Of a stretch of 64,000 nt of DNA, positions 45,182-55,920 are shown piece after piece. The stretch's first letter is position 1, and each line of letters starts with the position of its first letter. The stretch is from Capnocytophaga bilenii (GTDB taxonomy: Bacteria > Bacteroidota > Bacteroidia > Flavobacteriales > Flavobacteriaceae). A model generated the notes under the pieces. The model was not told the DNA's origin, did no database searches, and saw only the letters and a list, made by a program, of their open reading frames with translations. A program made the position numbers and the translations under genes. The stretch spans positions 186,001 through 250,000 of the forward strand of contig NZ_JAGDYP010000002.1 in the NCBI RefSeq assembly GCF_017565765.1. The letters run 5' to 3'.

Positions 45182-46009
45182 ATGTCAGTTAGAAAATTAA
45201 AACCGATTACCCCTGGTCAGCGTTTTAGAGTAGTAAACGAATTTGACACCATTACTACTGATAAGCCGGAAAAGAGTTTGCTTGTTCCGTTGAAAAAGAC
45301 CGGAGGTAGAAACAATCAAGGAAAGATGACCATGCGTTACATAGGTGGTGGTCACAAAAAGAAGTACCGTATTATTGATTTCAAGAGGAATCGATTTGGG
45401 GAAGGTGCAAAAGTGGTTTCTATAGAGTATGACCCTAATAGAACTGCATTTATCGCTTTGGTGCAATATAATGATGGTGAGAAGCGTTATATTATCGCTC
45501 CTGCTGGATTGAAGGTTGACCAAGTGATTGTTTCGGGGCAAGAGAATGTAGCTCCTGAGATAGGGAATGCGATGCCACTTTCACAAATTCCGCTGGGTAC
45601 TGTAATTTCTTGTATTGAATTGCGTCCTGGGCAGGGGGCTAATATAGCTCGTTCTGCTGGTACTTTTGCACAATTGATGGCAAAAGATGGGAAGTATGCG
45701 ACAGTAAAGTTGCCTTCAGGAGAGACACGTATGATTTTGCTTACGTGTTTAGCAACGATTGGAGCTGTATCGAATTCAGACCACCAATTGGTATTGTCTG
45801 GTAAAGCGGGACGTTCTCGCTGGTTAGGTCGTCGTCCTCGTACGCGTGCAGTAGTTATGAACCCTGTTGATCACCCAATGGGTGGTGGTGAAGGTCGTGC
45901 TACAGGTGGACACCCACGTTCGCGTAAAGGTATCCCTGCTAAGGGTTACAGGACACGCTCTAAGACGAAGGCAAGTAATAAGTATATTGTAGAACGCAGA
46001 AAAAAATAA
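45182..46009 (+). CDS. rplB: 50S ribosomal protein L2
   Basis: 275 residues, full length. It lies close to the peptidyl-transferase centre. [20 protein letters not shown] and the [20 protein letters not shown] signature, with its essential His, are present. Confidence 0.99.
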   Translation: MSVRKLKPITPGQRFRVVNEFDTITTDKPEKSLLVPLKKTGGRNNQGKMTMRYIGGGHKKKYRIIDFKRNRFGEGAKVVSIEYDPNRTAFIALVQYNDGEKRYIIAPAGLKVDQVIVSGQENVAPEIGNAMPLSQIPLGTVISCIELRPGQGANIARSAGTFAQLMAKDGKYATVKLPSGETRMILLTCLATIGAVSNSDHQLVLSGKAGRSRWLGRRPRTRAVVMNPVDHPMGGGEGRATGGHPRSRKGIPAKGYRTRSKTKASNKYIVERRKK

Positions 46010-46020
46010 GAGACTAAGAG

Positions 46021-46299
46021 ATGGCACGTTCATTAAAAAAAGGACCTTACGTTCACTATAGCTTAGAAAAGAAGATTCAACAGAATATAGCGTCTGGTAA
46101 AAAGACGGTAATAAAGACGTGGTCACGCGCTTCGATGATTACGCCTGATTTTGTGGGTCAGACTATAGCGGTGCACAATGGTCGTCAGTTTGTTCCTGTA
46201 TATATTACAGAAAATATGGTGGGACATAAATTAGGAGAATTTTCACCAACGCGTTCTTTTAGGGGACACGCTGGGGCGAAAAATAAAGGTAAAAAATAA
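46021..46299 (+). CDS. rpsS: 30S ribosomal protein S19
   Basis: 92 residues. Head protein touching the A-site finger; [19 protein letters not shown] and [17 protein letters not shown] are the family motifs. Eleven bp after rplB. Confidence 0.98.
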   Translation: MARSLKKGPYVHYSLEKKIQQNIASGKKTVIKTWSRASMITPDFVGQTIAVHNGRQFVPVYITENMVGHKLGEFSPTRSFRGHAGAKNKGKK

Positions 46300-46307
46300 T
46301 AAAGGCT

Positions 46308-46718
46308 ATGGGAGTTAGAAAAAAATTAAGAGCAGACGAGATAAAAGAAGCTAAAAAAGGCTTGGCATTTGCGAAGTTGAATAACTGCCCTACTTCGCCA
46401 CGCAAGATGCGTTTGGTAGCGGATTTGGTACGTGGTGTACAAGTGGATAAAGCCCTTGCTATTTTGAAATTTAATCAAAAAGAGGCAGCTGCGCGTTTGG
46501 AAAAGTTGTTGTTATCGGCAATAGCGAACTGGCAAGCTAAGAATGCTGATGGAGATGTGGAATCGGCAGGACTTTTTGTTAAGGAGATAAGAGTGGATGG
46601 AGGCGCTATATTGAAGAGATTGCGTCCTGCACCGCAAGGGAGAGCACACAGAATTAGAAAACGTTCTAACCACGTAACAATCGTGTTAGGGGCTAAAAAC
46701 AATAATACAGAAAGCTAA
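46308..46718 (+). CDS. rplV: 50S ribosomal protein L22
   Basis: 136 residues. The hairpin [20 protein letters not shown], then [17 protein letters not shown] reaches into the exit tunnel (macrolide region); no deletion is seen there. Slightly longer N terminus than in E. coli. Confidence 0.97.
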   Translation: MGVRKKLRADEIKEAKKGLAFAKLNNCPTSPRKMRLVADLVRGVQVDKALAILKFNQKEAAARLEKLLLSAIANWQAKNADGDVESAGLFVKEIRVDGGAILKRLRPAPQGRAHRIRKRSNHVTIVLGAKNNNTES

Positions 46719-46726
46719 GATAAACT

Positions 46727-47473
46727 ATGGGACAAAAAACAAATCCAATCGGGAATCGCCTTGGCATTATCAGAGGATGGGAGTCTAGCTGGTATGGTGG
46801 CAATGACTACGGAGACAAACTAGCTGAAGACGACAAAATCAGAAAATATGTTCAAACTCGTTTATCAAAAGCTAGTGTAGCTCACGTAATAATAGAACGC
46901 ACATTCAATCTTGTAACGGTAACTATCACTACGGCACGTCCTGGTATCATTATAGGTAAAGGTGGGCAAGAGGTAGATAAACTGAAAGAAGAGTTGAAGA
47001 AAATCACTGGAAAGGATGTTCAGATAAACATTTTTGAAATTAAACGCCCTGAATTGGATGCGGCGTTGGTAGCGGCAAGTATTGCACATCAAATAGAGGG
47101 TCGTGTTTCTTACAAACGTGCGATTAAGATGGCGATAGCTTCGGCTATGAGAATGAATGCTGAGGGTATAAAAGTGATGATTTCGGGACGCTTGAATGGT
47201 GCTGAAATGGCACGTTCTGAAAGTTTCAAAGAGGGACGTATTCCTTTATCTACTTTCAGGGCAGATATAGACTACGCTATTGGAGAAGCACATACTACCT
47301 ATGGACGTATGGGTATTAAGGTGTGGATTATGAAGGGCGAAGTTTACGGTAAGAGAGATTTATCACCGCTTGTGGGAATGAGCAAAAAGAATGTAGGTGG
47401 TAGTGGTTTCTCGGGTAAGAATAGTGACAAGCCTGCAGGTGGAGCACCAAAGAAGGCGCGTCGTAAAAAGTAA
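46727..47473 (+). CDS. rpsC: 30S ribosomal protein S3
   Basis: 248 residues. mRNA-entry protein with a KH domain ([20 protein letters not shown]). The C-terminal tail [17 protein letters not shown] is lineage-specific. Eight bp after rplV. Confidence 0.98.
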   Translation: MGQKTNPIGNRLGIIRGWESSWYGGNDYGDKLAEDDKIRKYVQTRLSKASVAHVIIERTFNLVTVTITTARPGIIIGKGGQEVDKLKEELKKITGKDVQINIFEIKRPELDAALVAASIAHQIEGRVSYKRAIKMAIASAMRMNAEGIKVMISGRLNGAEMARSESFKEGRIPLSTFRADIDYAIGEAHTTYGRMGIKVWIMKGEVYGKRDLSPLVGMSKKNVGGSGFSGKNSDKPAGGAPKKARRKK

Positions 47474-47492
47474 TTAATAAAGAGAAAAAGAG

Positions 47493-47915
47493 ATGTTACA
47501 ACCTAAAAGAACGAAATATCGCAAACAACAGAAAGGTAGAATGAAAGGGGTGGCTCATAGAGGTACTTTGCTTTCAAATGGTATGTTCGGTATCAAATCT
47601 TTGGATTCTGCATTTATCACTTCGCGCCAAATAGAGTCGGCTCGTGTGGCTGCGACTCGTTATATGAAACGTGAGGGGCAGTTATGGATAAAGATTTTTC
47701 CGGATAAACCTATTACGAAGAAGCCTTTGGAAGTGCGTATGGGTAAAGGGAAAGGAGCTGTAGAATATTGGGCAGCTGTAGTGAAACCAGGTAGAATATT
47801 GTTTGAAGTAGGTGGAGTGCCTATGGAGGTAGCTAAGGAAGCGTTGCGCTTGGCTGCACAGAAATTGCCTGTGAGGACGAAGCTTGTAGTAGCGCGTGAT
47901 TATCAACAAAATTAA
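47493..47915 (+). CDS. rplP: 50S ribosomal protein L16
   Basis: 140 residues. It shapes the A-site tRNA pocket. [20 protein letters not shown] opens it and [20 protein letters not shown] is the core signature. Confidence 0.98.
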   Translation: MLQPKRTKYRKQQKGRMKGVAHRGTLLSNGMFGIKSLDSAFITSRQIESARVAATRYMKREGQLWIKIFPDKPITKKPLEVRMGKGKGAVEYWAAVVKPGRILFEVGGVPMEVAKEALRLAAQKLPVRTKLVVARDYQQN

Positions 47916-47926
47916 TTCAAAGAGCG

Positions 47927-48118
47927 ATGAAGCAGTCTGAAATTAGTAAATTGACAGTTACCGAGCTACAAGATAAGCTTGGTGAGTATAAGAAAACGTA
48001 TGCTGAACTAAAACTACAGCACGCAATTTCTTCAATAGAGAAACCTATACAGTTACGTACTTTGAGGAGAACGGTAGCGAGATTGTATAGCGAGTTAACT
48101 AAAAGAGAATTACAATAA
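47927..48118 (+). CDS. rpmC: 50S ribosomal protein L29
   Basis: 63 residues forming a two-helix hairpin at the tunnel exit. [20 protein letters not shown] and [18 protein letters not shown] match the family. Confidence 0.96.
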   Translation: MKQSEISKLTVTELQDKLGEYKKTYAELKLQHAISSIEKPIQLRTLRRTVARLYSELTKRELQ

Positions 48119-48135
48119 TTCTGGAGAGTTACCTT

Positions 48136-48393
48136 ATGGAAAAAAGAAATTTAAGAAAAGAAAGGATAGGAGTTGTTACGAGCAACAAAATGGATAAATC
48201 TATCGTTGTATCGGAAGTAAAACGTGTAAAACACCCTATGTATGGTAAATTCGTGTTGCGTACAAAGAAATATGTAGCGCACGATGAGAAGAACGATTGC
48301 AACATTGGAGATACAGTGCGCATAATGGAAACACGCCCATTGAGCAAGACCAAATGTTGGAGATTAGTAGAAATCATTGAAAGAGCTAAGTAA
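48136..48393 (+). CDS. rpsQ: 30S ribosomal protein S17
   Basis: 85 residues, an OB-fold primary binder of 16S r[23 protein letters not shown] and [20 protein letters not shown] are conserved. Confidence 0.97.
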   Translation: MEKRNLRKERIGVVTSNKMDKSIVVSEVKRVKHPMYGKFVLRTKKYVAHDEKNDCNIGDTVRIMETRPLSKTKCWRLVEIIERAK

Positions 48394-48395
48394 TT

Positions 48396-48764
48396 ATGGT
48401 ACAACAAGAATCGAGACTAAAAGTAGCTGACAATACTGGGGCAAAAGAGGTTTTAACGATACGAGTACTTGGCGGTACCAAGAGACGTTACGCTTCAGTA
48501 GGTGATAAGATTGTGGTAACTGTGAAAGAGGCTACCCCTAACGGTAACGTAAAGAAGGGGCAGGTATCGACCGCAGTGGTAGTAAGGACTAAGAAAGAGG
48601 TACGCCGTGCTGATGGTTCTTATATCCGTTTTGATGAGAATGCTTGTGTTCTATTGAATGCGGCAGGAGAGATGAGGGGTACCCGTGTATTTGGGCCTGT
48701 AGCAAGGGAGCTTCGCGATAAGCAATTTATGAAGATTGTTTCGTTGGCGCCTGAAGTACTTTAA
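48396..48764 (+). CDS. rplN: 50S ribosomal protein L14
   Basis: 122 residues at the subunit interface, forming bridge B8. [20 protein letters not shown] and [20 protein letters not shown] are the family signatures. Two bp after rpsQ. Confidence 0.98.
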   Translation: MVQQESRLKVADNTGAKEVLTIRVLGGTKRRYASVGDKIVVTVKEATPNGNVKKGQVSTAVVVRTKKEVRRADGSYIRFDENACVLLNAAGEMRGTRVFGPVARELRDKQFMKIVSLAPEVL

Positions 48765-48783
48765 TATTTAAATTGCAAAGTTG

Positions 48784-49095
48784 ATGAAAGTAAAAATTAA
48801 AAAAGGTGATACCGTAAGAGTTATTGCTGGAGACGAAAAAGGTAAAGAAGGCAAGGTGTTACGTGTGGATCGTGAGAAAAACAGAGCGATTGTTGAGGGA
48901 CTTAATTTGGCGAGCAAACACACGAAACCTAGTGCTCAAAACCCTCAAGGAGGCATAGTGAAAAAAGAGGCATCTATTCACGTATCGAACCTTTCGCTTA
49001 TAGACCCTAAGACGAAAAAAGCGACTCGTGTGGGTTATGAACTAAGAGAAGGTAAGAAGGTGAGAGTTTCTAAAAAATCTAATGTAGTAATATAA
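48784..49095 (+). CDS. rplX: 50S ribosomal protein L24
   Basis: 103 residues from the ATG at 48784 (a TTG one codon earlier is less likely). KOW motif [20 protein letters not shown]; it starts assembly of the 50S subunit. Confidence 0.97.
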   Translation: MKVKIKKGDTVRVIAGDEKGKEGKVLRVDREKNRAIVEGLNLASKHTKPSAQNPQGGIVKKEASIHVSNLSLIDPKTKKATRVGYELREGKKVRVSKKSNVVI

Positions 49096-49096
49096 T

Positions 49097-49648
49097 ATGG
49101 CTTACGTACCTAGATTAAAACAAGAATACAAAGAGCGCATAGTGGCGGCTCTAAAGGAAGAATTTGGCTACAAGAATGTAATGCAGGTTCCCAAGCTTGA
49201 AAAAATAGTGGTGAGCCGTGGAGTGGGTTCGGCAGTGGCTGATAAGAAGCAAATAGATTATGCTATTGATGAGCTTACGAAGATTACAGGACAGAAAGCG
49301 ATAGCTACTTACTCTAAGAAGGACGTTGCGTCTTTCAAATTGCGTAAGGGAATGGCTATTGGAGCTAAGGTTACATTGCGCGGGGAGCGTATGTATGAGT
49401 TTTTGGATCGTTTGATTACAGCGGCATTACCACGAGTAAGGGATTTTCAAGGGGTAAAGGCAGATGGTTTTGACGGTCGTGGAAACTATAATTTGGGTGT
49501 TACGGAACAGATTATTTTTCCTGAAATAGATATTGACAAGATCAATAGGATAGCGGGTATGGATATTACGTTTGTAACATCGGCGCATACTGACAAGGAA
49601 GCGAAATCATTATTGAGCGAATTAGGATTACCTTTTAAAAAGAACTAA
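49097..49648 (+). CDS. rplE: 50S ribosomal protein L5
   Basis: 183 residues. It binds 5S rRNA in the central protuberance. [20 protein letters not shown] and [20 protein letters not shown] are hallmarks. One bp separates it from rplX. Confidence 0.98.
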   Translation: MAYVPRLKQEYKERIVAALKEEFGYKNVMQVPKLEKIVVSRGVGSAVADKKQIDYAIDELTKITGQKAIATYSKKDVASFKLRKGMAIGAKVTLRGERMYEFLDRLITAALPRVRDFQGVKADGFDGRGNYNLGVTEQIIFPEIDIDKINRIAGMDITFVTSAHTDKEAKSLLSELGLPFKKN

Positions 49649-49652
49649 GTAT

Positions 49653-49922
49653 ATGGCTAAAGAATCAATGAAAGCCCGCGAGGTGAAAAGACAAAGATTG
49701 GTGGCAAAATATGCTGCGAAACGCAAAGCATTGAAAGAGGCTGGGGATTATGAAGCACTACAAAAGCTTCCTAAAAATGCTTCGCCTGTACGCTTGCACA
49801 ACCGTTGCAAACTTACAGGGCGTCCTAAAGGGTATATGCGTACTTTTGGAATTTCACGTGTATTATTCCGCGAAATGGCAAACAAGGGATTAATTCCTGG
49901 AGTAAAGAAAGCAAGTTGGTAA
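49653..49922 (+). CDS. rpsN: 30S ribosomal protein S14 (zinc-free form)
   Basis: 89 residues, the longer C-minus form. [20 protein letters not shown] occupies the place of the CxxC-CxxC zinc ribbon of short S14; only one Cys remains. Ends VKKASW as usual. Confidence 0.97.
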   Translation: MAKESMKAREVKRQRLVAKYAAKRKALKEAGDYEALQKLPKNASPVRLHNRCKLTGRPKGYMRTFGISRVLFREMANKGLIPGVKKASW

Positions 49923-49942
49923 TTAATTAAAAGGACAGAATT

Positions 49943-50344
49943 ATGTATACAGATCCTATCGCAGATTATTTAACAAGAATTAGAAATGCTAATAGCGCTG
50001 GTCATAGAATAGTGGAGATTCCTGCATCGAAATTGAAGAAGGAAATTACAAAGATTCTTTTTGACCAAGGGTATATACTTAGCTATAAATTTGATGATGA
50101 GAGTACAGTGCAAGGTACCATCAAAATAGCTTTGAAATACGATAAGGTTACTAAAGAACCAGTTATTAGGCATATAGAAAGAGCGAGCCGTCCAGGACTT
50201 AGAAAGTATGCTGGGGCTGATAATCTTCCACGTGTATTGAATGGCTTGGGCATTGCTATTATCTCGACATCACAAGGAGTGATGACAGGTAAAAAGGCTC
50301 GTGAGCTAAACATAGGAGGGGAAGTAATTTGTTACGTTTACTAA
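49943..50344 (+). CDS. rpsH: 30S ribosomal protein S8
   Basis: 133 residues. [20 protein letters not shown] opens it and [20 protein letters not shown] is the rRNA-binding end. In E. coli S8 represses the spc operon; the same is possible here. Confidence 0.98.
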   Translation: MYTDPIADYLTRIRNANSAGHRIVEIPASKLKKEITKILFDQGYILSYKFDDESTVQGTIKIALKYDKVTKEPVIRHIERASRPGLRKYAGADNLPRVLNGLGIAIISTSQGVMTGKKARELNIGGEVICYVY

Positions 50345-50366
50345 TCAATTAAAAAGACAAAAAAGG

Positions 50367-50909
50367 ATGTCAAGAATAGGTAAAGCACCCATCAATATTC
50401 CTGCAGGAGTTACTGTTACCATAAAGGATAACGTAGTAACTGTAAAAGGGAAATTAGGCGAATTGACCCAAGAGGTTAAAGACATTGCTGTAAAGCAAGA
50501 GGATGGACATTTAGTGTTTGAAACTACGGCTGATACAAAAGACCAGAATGCGAAACACGGTTTATACCGTGCTTTGGTGAACAATATGGTGATAGGAGTA
50601 TCGGTAGGGTTCACTAAAGAATTAGAATTAGTGGGGGTAGGTTACCGTGCAACAAATCAAGGGCAAAAGCTAGACTTAGCTCTTGGTTTTTCGCACAATA
50701 TTTTGTTGGAGTTGCCAAGCGAGGTGAAGCTTGAGACTGTGAACGAAAAAGGTAAGAACCCAATAATAAAGTTGACTTCTCACGACAAACAACTTTTAGG
50801 ACAGGTAGCTGCTAAGATACGTAGTTTCCGTAAACCAGAGCCTTACAAAGGTAAAGGGGTTAAGTTTGTGGGTGAAGTGTTGAGAAGAAAAGCAGGTAAA
50901 TCAGCTTAA
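50367..50909 (+). CDS. rplF: 50S ribosomal protein L6
   Basis: 180 residues, two repeated domains. [20 protein letters not shown] opens it and [20 protein letters not shown] is the conserved C-terminal loop near the sarcin-ricin region. Confidence 0.98.
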   Translation: MSRIGKAPINIPAGVTVTIKDNVVTVKGKLGELTQEVKDIAVKQEDGHLVFETTADTKDQNAKHGLYRALVNNMVIGVSVGFTKELELVGVGYRATNQGQKLDLALGFSHNILLELPSEVKLETVNEKGKNPIIKLTSHDKQLLGQVAAKIRSFRKPEPYKGKGVKFVGEVLRRKAGKSA

Positions 50910-50920
50910 TAGATAGAATT

Positions 50921-51277
50921 ATGGCATTAACAAAAATAGAAAGAAGGCATCGTATTAAGAGCAGAATCAGGAAGATAGTAAAGGGTTCTGCAGAGCAACC
51001 ACGATTGGCTGTTTTTAGGAGCAATAATGAGATTTATGTGCAACTCATAGATGATACTAAAGGGCATACACTTTTATCGGCTTCATCACGTGATAAGGAA
51101 ATAAGTGCTGCAAAGGGTACTAAGACTGAGAAGGCTGCATTGGTGGGCAAAGCTATTGCTGAAAAGGCTTTGAAACAGGGTATTGAAAAGGTATCTTTTG
51201 ACCGAGGTGGTTATTTGTATCACGGGCGTGTAAAATCGTTGGCAGATGGTGCGAGAGAAGGCGGACTTAAATTCTAA
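50921..51277 (+). CDS. rplR: 50S ribosomal protein L18
   Basis: 118 residues; binds 5S rRNA with L5. [35 protein letters not shown] and the [20 protein letters not shown] end are typical. Confidence 0.98.
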   Translation: MALTKIERRHRIKSRIRKIVKGSAEQPRLAVFRSNNEIYVQLIDDTKGHTLLSASSRDKEISAAKGTKTEKAALVGKAIAEKALKQGIEKVSFDRGGYLYHGRVKSLADGAREGGLKF

Positions 51278-51283
51278 TTAATT

Positions 51284-51808
51284 ATGTATCAGAAGTATAG
51301 AAATGTAGAATATGTAAAGCCAAGTGGATTGGAATTGAAGGATCGCTTGGTAGGCGTGCAACGAGTTACTAAGGTAACAAAAGGGGGGCGTGCATTTGGT
51401 TTTTCGGCTATAGTGGTAGTGGGAGACGAGAATGGCGTTGTAGGGCACGGCTTAGGGAAATCTAAAGAGGTTTCGGAAGCTATTGCGAAAGCGGTAGAGG
51501 ATGCAAAGAAGAATTTGGTGCGTATTCCTTTGAATGGTACTACTTTGCCTCACGAACAAAAAGGTAAATTTGGTGGTGCGCGTGTATTTTTACAGCCTGC
51601 TACTGAGGGTACTGGAGTGATAGCTGGTGGTGCGGTACGTGCGGTATTGGAGTCGGTAGGGATTCATAACGTGCTTTCTAAATCACAAGGTTCGTCAAAC
51701 CCTCACAATGTGGTAAAGGCTACGTTTGATGCTTTGTTGCAGCTTCGCAGTGCGAAGACTATTGCGGCACAACGTGGTATTACATTGGAAAAATTGTTTA
51801 AAGGTTAA
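51284..51808 (+). CDS. rpsE: 30S ribosomal protein S5
   Basis: 174 residues. Accuracy protein near the decoding site. [20 protein letters not shown] is the dsRNA-binding-like domain and spectinomycin loop, with no change evident. Confidence 0.98.
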   Translation: MYQKYRNVEYVKPSGLELKDRLVGVQRVTKVTKGGRAFGFSAIVVVGDENGVVGHGLGKSKEVSEAIAKAVEDAKKNLVRIPLNGTTLPHEQKGKFGGARVFLQPATEGTGVIAGGAVRAVLESVGIHNVLSKSQGSSNPHNVVKATFDALLQLRSAKTIAAQRGITLEKLFKG

Positions 51809-51821
51809 TAGTCAAGGAACT

Positions 51822-52004
51822 ATGGGAAAATTGAGAGTAACACAGGTGAAGAGTAGCATTAAGCGTCCTAAGAACCAAAAACTTACGCTTGAGGCTTTGG
51901 GTCTTACACGTATAGGTGTGAGTGTAGAGCACGATGCTACGCCCAGCATTGTTGGGATGATTAATAAGGTAAAACACTTAATTTCTGTAGAGGAAGTTAA
52001 ATAA
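51822..52004 (+). CDS. rpmD: 50S ribosomal protein L30
   Basis: 60 residues from the ATG at 51822; the open frame extends upstream into rpsE but that part is not L30-like. LRVTQVKSSIKRPKNQKLTL and MINKVKHLISVEEV fit the family. Confidence 0.97.
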   Translation: MGKLRVTQVKSSIKRPKNQKLTLEALGLTRIGVSVEHDATPSIVGMINKVKHLISVEEVK

Positions 52005-52021
52005 TTATTTTGTGCAAAATT

Positions 52022-52474
52022 ATGAGTTTAAGTAATTTACAACCCGCATTGGGTTCAACACACAAAGATGGGAAGCGCGTGGGTCGTGGACAGGGTTCTG
52101 GAAAAGGAGGGACATCTACACGTGGTCACAAAGGAGCGAAATCACGTTCGGGCTATGCTCGCAAGGTAGGTTTTGAGGGTGGCCAAATGCCTTTGCAAAG
52201 ACGCGTACCAAAGTTTGGTTTTAAGAACTTTAATCGTAAGGAATACGTGGGTATCAACCTTTCTAAATTGCAAGAATTGGTGGATGCAGGACGTGTGAAA
52301 GATGAGGTGAGTTTGGAAACCTTAGTTCAGTTACACCTTGTAAAAAGTACTGATAATGTAAAGATATTGGGTGGAGGAGAACTAAAAGCGAAACTAAAAG
52401 TATCGGTTCATAAATTTACTGCTAAAGCTAAGGCTGCGATAGAGGCTGCTGGAGGTGAGGCTGTAGGTTTGTAA
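52022..52474 (+). CDS. rplO: 50S ribosomal protein L15
   Basis: 150 residues from the ATG at 52022. The Gly/Lys-rich KRVGRGQGSGKGGTSTRGHK segment threads through 23S rRNA; the end is globular. It precedes secY by 15 bp. Confidence 0.98.
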   Translation: MSLSNLQPALGSTHKDGKRVGRGQGSGKGGTSTRGHKGAKSRSGYARKVGFEGGQMPLQRRVPKFGFKNFNRKEYVGINLSKLQELVDAGRVKDEVSLETLVQLHLVKSTDNVKILGGGELKAKLKVSVHKFTAKAKAAIEAAGGEAVGL

Positions 52475-52489
52475 TACTAAAATTTATTT

Positions 52490-53836
52490 ATGAAGAAGTT
52501 TATCGAGAACTTGACCAATATTTGGAAGATAGAGGAGCTTAAGAATAGGATTATACTTACTTTGGGAGTATTGTTGGTATATCGTTTTGGGGCTCATATT
52601 GTATTGCCAGGTATTGATTCAGCACAACTACACGAGCTTGCGAGTAGGACTTCTGGAGGTGGCTTGTTGGATATATTGAATGCGTTTACCGGTGGGGCGT
52701 TTTCCAATGCTTCTATATTTGCATTGGGGATTATGCCTTACATATCGGCTTCGATTGTTGTACAGCTGATGGGTATTGCGATTCCTTATTTACAAAAGTT
52801 ACAGAAAGAGGGTGAAAGTGGGCGTAGGAAGATAAACCAAATCACACGTTGGCTAACGATAGCTATTTGTCTTGTACAGGCGCCTGTTTATTTGTATGGT
52901 ATTAACCAGCTTGGTGTACCTGACAGTGCGTTTGTATTGGGCAAGGGCTTGGGCTTTATAGTTCCTGCGGTAATTATTTTGGTTACTGGTACTATTTTTG
53001 CTATGTGGCTGGGCGAAAAGATCACTGATAAGGGTATTGGTAATGGTATTTCGTTATTGATTATGGTGGGTATCATAGCTCGTTTTCCTCGTGCTTTTGC
53101 GGCGGAGGTTGCGTCTCGCTTGACGGCGAGTAACGGTGGGCTGATGCTTATACTGATAGAGGTGATTTTGTGGTTTGTAATTGTATTGTTGTGTATTTAC
53201 CTTATAAAGGCGGTGCGCCAAATTCCTGTACAGTATGCTCGTAGGACTGCTGATGGTGGTGTGGCAACTGAGAAGAATGTATTTGGAGCGCGCCAATATA
53301 TACCTTTGCGATTGAACGCTGCGGGTGTGATGCCTATTATTTTTGCTCAGGCATTGATGTTTGTACCTGCAACGGTGGCTGGTTTATCACAGTCGGAATT
53401 TGCAAAGAATGTTCAGGCTGCATTTTCGGACATCTTTGGTTTTTGGTATAATTTATTGTTTGCGGCTATGATTATACTTTTCACGTATTTTTATACTGCA
53501 ATTACAGTGCCTACTAATAAGATGGCTGATGATTTGAAGCGTAGTGGAGGTTTTATACCTGGGATACGCCCTGGTAAGGAAACGGGTGATTATTTGGATA
53601 AGATAATGTCGTTGATTACTTTACCTGGTGCTATATTTATAGCTTTGGTGGCTATCTTCCCATCTATGCTTAAGATTATAGGTATGCAGGATCAATGGGC
53701 GTTATTTTATGGTGGTACTTCACTATTGATTTTGGTGGGTGTTGCTATTGATACTATGCAGCAAGTGAATTCGTACTTGTTAAATCGTCATTATGATGGA
53801 CTGATGAAGACGGGTAAAAATAGAAAAGCATCTTAA
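52490..53836 (+). CDS. secY: Protein translocase subunit SecY
   Basis: 448 residues with ten predicted membrane helices, forming the protein-conducting channel with SecE and SecG. FGAHIVLPGIDSAQL, GIMPYISASIVVQLM in the second helix, and the cytosolic loop GGVATEKNVFGARQYIPLRL are conserved. Last large gene of the spc-like block before infA. Confidence 0.98.
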   Translation: MKKFIENLTNIWKIEELKNRIILTLGVLLVYRFGAHIVLPGIDSAQLHELASRTSGGGLLDILNAFTGGAFSNASIFALGIMPYISASIVVQLMGIAIPYLQKLQKEGESGRRKINQITRWLTIAICLVQAPVYLYGINQLGVPDSAFVLGKGLGFIVPAVIILVTGTIFAMWLGEKITDKGIGNGISLLIMVGIIARFPRAFAAEVASRLTASNGGLMLILIEVILWFVIVLLCIYLIKAVRQIPVQYARRTADGGVATEKNVFGARQYIPLRLNAAGVMPIIFAQALMFVPATVAGLSQSEFAKNVQAAFSDIFGFWYNLLFAAMIILFTYFYTAITVPTNKMADDLKRSGGFIPGIRPGKETGDYLDKIMSLITLPGAIFIALVAIFPSMLKIIGMQDQWALFYGGTSLLILVGVAIDTMQQVNSYLLNRHYDGLMKTGKNRKAS

Positions 53837-53842
53837 TTGTAT

Positions 53843-54058
53843 ATGGCTAAACAGGCAGCAATAGAACAAGACGGTACGATAGTGGAATCGTTATCAAATG
53901 CGATGTTCAGGGTTGAATTGGACAATGGGCACGTGGTGATAGCACATATATCGGGTAAAATGCGGATGCATTACATTAAGCTTTTACCGGGTGATAAGGT
54001 GAAGCTTGAGATGAGTCCGTATGATTTGAGCAAGGCTCGTATTACCTACCGGTATTAG
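53843..54058 (+). CDS. infA: Translation initiation factor IF-1
   Basis: 71 residues from the ATG at 53843 (six bp after the secY stop); S1-type OB fold. [20 protein letters not shown], then [20 protein letters not shown] and the [18 protein letters not shown] end match IF-1, which blocks the A site during initiation. Confidence 0.97.
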   Translation: MAKQAAIEQDGTIVESLSNAMFRVELDNGHVVIAHISGKMRMHYIKLLPGDKVKLEMSPYDLSKARITYRY

Positions 54059-54084
54059 GTGTTTTTTGAACATTTTTTTTCTGG

Positions 54085-54123
54085 TTGCTAATTTTTCAAC
54101 GTTTAGGGTTGAAGAATTAGCAA
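54085..54123. repeat. 16-18 bp inverted repeat after infA
   Basis: TTGCTAATTTTTCAAC (54085-54100) and GTTGAAGAATTAGCAA (54108-54123) pair with a single wobble around a 7-nt loop; GG/TC may extend the stem. No T-run follows in either direction, so it is either a non-canonical terminator or an RNA-processing or binding site. The rest of the 228-bp gap holds the rpmJ promoter. Confidence 0.6.
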
Positions 54124-54244
54124 TCATAAAAAAGTACTGATACATAGTATCTTAGGTGATAATAATGACGCAAAAATGGGGGTGTTGTTGCAATGATTTG
54201 TAATATTTTTGGCATAATAATGGTGCTAATATAAAAAAAAGTTG

Positions 54245-54252
54245 TAGCTTTG
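54245..54252 (+). promoter_or_regulatory. -7 promoter element (TAGCTTTG) of the rpmJ-rplQ unit
   Basis: TAGCTTTG matches TAnnTTTG and lies 35 bp before the rpmJ ATG. The -33 region is poor. With the inverted repeat upstream it suggests a second transcription unit, rpmJ to rplQ. Confidence 0.6.
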
Positions 54253-54286
54253 CACACTCATTTCCAATTTTATATAAATAAAAAGA

Positions 54287-54403
54287 ATGAAAGTAAGAGC
54301 ATCAATTAAAAAGAGGAGTTCCGAGTGCATTATAGTGCGCAGAAAGGGACGGTTGTATGTAATCAACAAAAAGAATCCTAAATTTAAACAAAGACAAGGA
54401 TAA
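54287..54403 (+). CDS. rpmJ: 50S ribosomal protein L36 (zinc-free form)
   Basis: A 38-residue protein beginning [20 protein letters not shown] and ending [10 protein letters not shown]. The classic zinc ligands Cys11, Cys14, Cys27 and His33 are Ser, Cys, Asn and Phe here, so zinc cannot be held; this is the C-minus form. It begins the rpmJ-rpsM-rpsK-rpsD-rpoA-rplQ unit and is 2 bp from rpsM. Confidence 0.97.
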   Translation: MKVRASIKKRSSECIIVRRKGRLYVINKKNPKFKQRQG

Positions 54404-54405
54404 TT

Positions 54406-54780
54406 ATGGCACGAATTGCAGGTATTGATTTACCAAAGAACAAGAGAGGGGTTATTGGTTTAACTTACATCTTTGGTATCGGAAAAAGTAGAGCTAAAGA
54501 GATATTAGATAGAGCTCAGGTGAATGAAGACACAAAGGTAAGCGAATGGAATGATGATGAGATCAGCCGTATTCGCGAGGTGGTTGCGTCTTATAAGATT
54601 GAGGGTGAACTACGTTCAGAGATTCAGTTGAACATTAAGCGTTTAATGGATATTGGATGTTATCGTGGTATTCGCCATCGTAATGGTTTGCCATTGCGTG
54701 GGCAAAAGACGAAGAATAACTCTCGTACAAGGAAAGGTAAAAGAAAAACTGTTGCTAACAAGAAGAAGGCGACTAAATAA
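54406..54780 (+). CDS. rpsM: 30S ribosomal protein S13
   Basis: 124 residues. Head protein bridging to the 50S subunit. [20 protein letters not shown] opens it, and [20 protein letters not shown] is the basic tail contacting P-site tRNA. Confidence 0.98.
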   Translation: MARIAGIDLPKNKRGVIGLTYIFGIGKSRAKEILDRAQVNEDTKVSEWNDDEISRIREVVASYKIEGELRSEIQLNIKRLMDIGCYRGIRHRNGLPLRGQKTKNNSRTRKGKRKTVANKKKATK

Positions 54781-54795
54781 TAATTAGTTAAAAGT

Positions 54796-55197
54796 ATGGC
54801 AAAACAGAATGCAAAAAATGCAAAGGTCTCTAAGAAGAGGAAAGTTGTAGTAGAGTCGGTAGGTGAGGCACATATCTCGGCTACTTTCAACAACATAATC
54901 ATTTCTCTTACGAATAAGAAAGGGGACGTGATTGCGTGGTCATCGGCTGGGAAGATGAATTTTAGGGGTTCTAAGAAGAATACTCCTTATGCTGCCCAAG
55001 TGGCTGCAGAAGATGCTGCAAAGGTGGCTTTTGACGCTGGACTAAAGAAGGTGAAAGTGTATGTAAAGGGTCCTGGAAATGGTAGGGAATCGGCAATACG
55101 TACAATTCACAATGCGGGTATTGAGGTAACTGAGATTATTGATGTTACTCCGCTACCACACAATGGATGTCGTCCTCCTAAAAAACGTAGAGTTTAA
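54796..55197 (+). CDS. rpsK: 30S ribosomal protein S11
   Basis: 133 residues. Platform protein. [20 protein letters not shown] and [18 protein letters not shown] at the end are family signatures. The 91-bp gap to rpsD is the longest within this unit. Confidence 0.98.
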   Translation: MAKQNAKNAKVSKKRKVVVESVGEAHISATFNNIIISLTNKKGDVIAWSSAGKMNFRGSKKNTPYAAQVAAEDAAKVAFDAGLKKVKVYVKGPGNGRESAIRTIHNAGIEVTEIIDVTPLPHNGCRPPKKRRV

Positions 55198-55288
55198 TAA
55201 AGTAGAGTACTAACAAGTAAAAGAGGGGTTAAATTATTATCGAAGGAATGCCTTAATTCATAATTACCTTTCACATAAACTAATAAAA

Positions 55289-55894
55289 ATGGCAAGATAT
55301 ACAGGACCAAAAACTAAAATAGCTCGTAAATTTGGTGAAGCTATTTTCGGGGATGATAAATCGTTTGAGAAGAAGAATTATCCTCCTGGACAACACGGTA
55401 TTGCACGCCGCAGAGCGAAACGCTCGGAATATGCTATTCAGCTACAAGAGAAACAAAAGGCTAAATATACTTATGGTATATTGGAAAAGCAATTTCATAA
55501 TTTGTATGAAAAGGCAAAAAGGAGTAAACACATTACAGGTGAGGTGCTTCTTCAATTGTGTGAATCACGTTTGGACAATGTAGTGTATCGTATGGGTATT
55601 GCGCCTACACGTAGTGCTGCACGCCAATTGGTATCGCATCGTCACATTACTGTAAATGGTGAGATCGTAAATATTCCATCGTATACATTGCGTCCTGGTG
55701 ATGTAGTGGGTGTGCGTGAGAAATCGAAATCACTAAGTGTTATAGAGAATTCATTGGCTGCAAATAGCAGTGTATATGAATGGCTTACTTGGAATCCTGA
55801 GAAGTTGGAGGGCACTTTTGTAGCAGTGCCTCAACGTATTCAGATTCCTGAGAATATTAAAGAACAGTTAATCGTAGAGTTGTACTCTAAATAA
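55289..55894 (+). CDS. rpsD: 30S ribosomal protein S4 (zinc-free form)
   Basis: 201 residues. It starts assembly of the 30S body and binds mRNA at the entry. [20 protein letters not shown] opens it; the N-terminal Cys cluster of zinc-binding S4 proteins is absent. [20 protein letters not shown] is the S4 RNA-binding domain. The 91-bp leader may carry autoregulation, as in other bacteria. Confidence 0.98.
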   Translation: MARYTGPKTKIARKFGEAIFGDDKSFEKKNYPPGQHGIARRRAKRSEYAIQLQEKQKAKYTYGILEKQFHNLYEKAKRSKHITGEVLLQLCESRLDNVVYRMGIAPTRSAARQLVSHRHITVNGEIVNIPSYTLRPGDVVGVREKSKSLSVIENSLAANSSVYEWLTWNPEKLEGTFVAVPQRIQIPENIKEQLIVELYSK

Positions 55895-55920
55895 TAAATA
55901 AAAAAGACAGCAGTCATAAT

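Noticed and set aside
54085-54123. Inverted repeat after infA as a normal intrinsic terminator
   Set aside because: A-rich, not T-rich, sequence follows on either strand.
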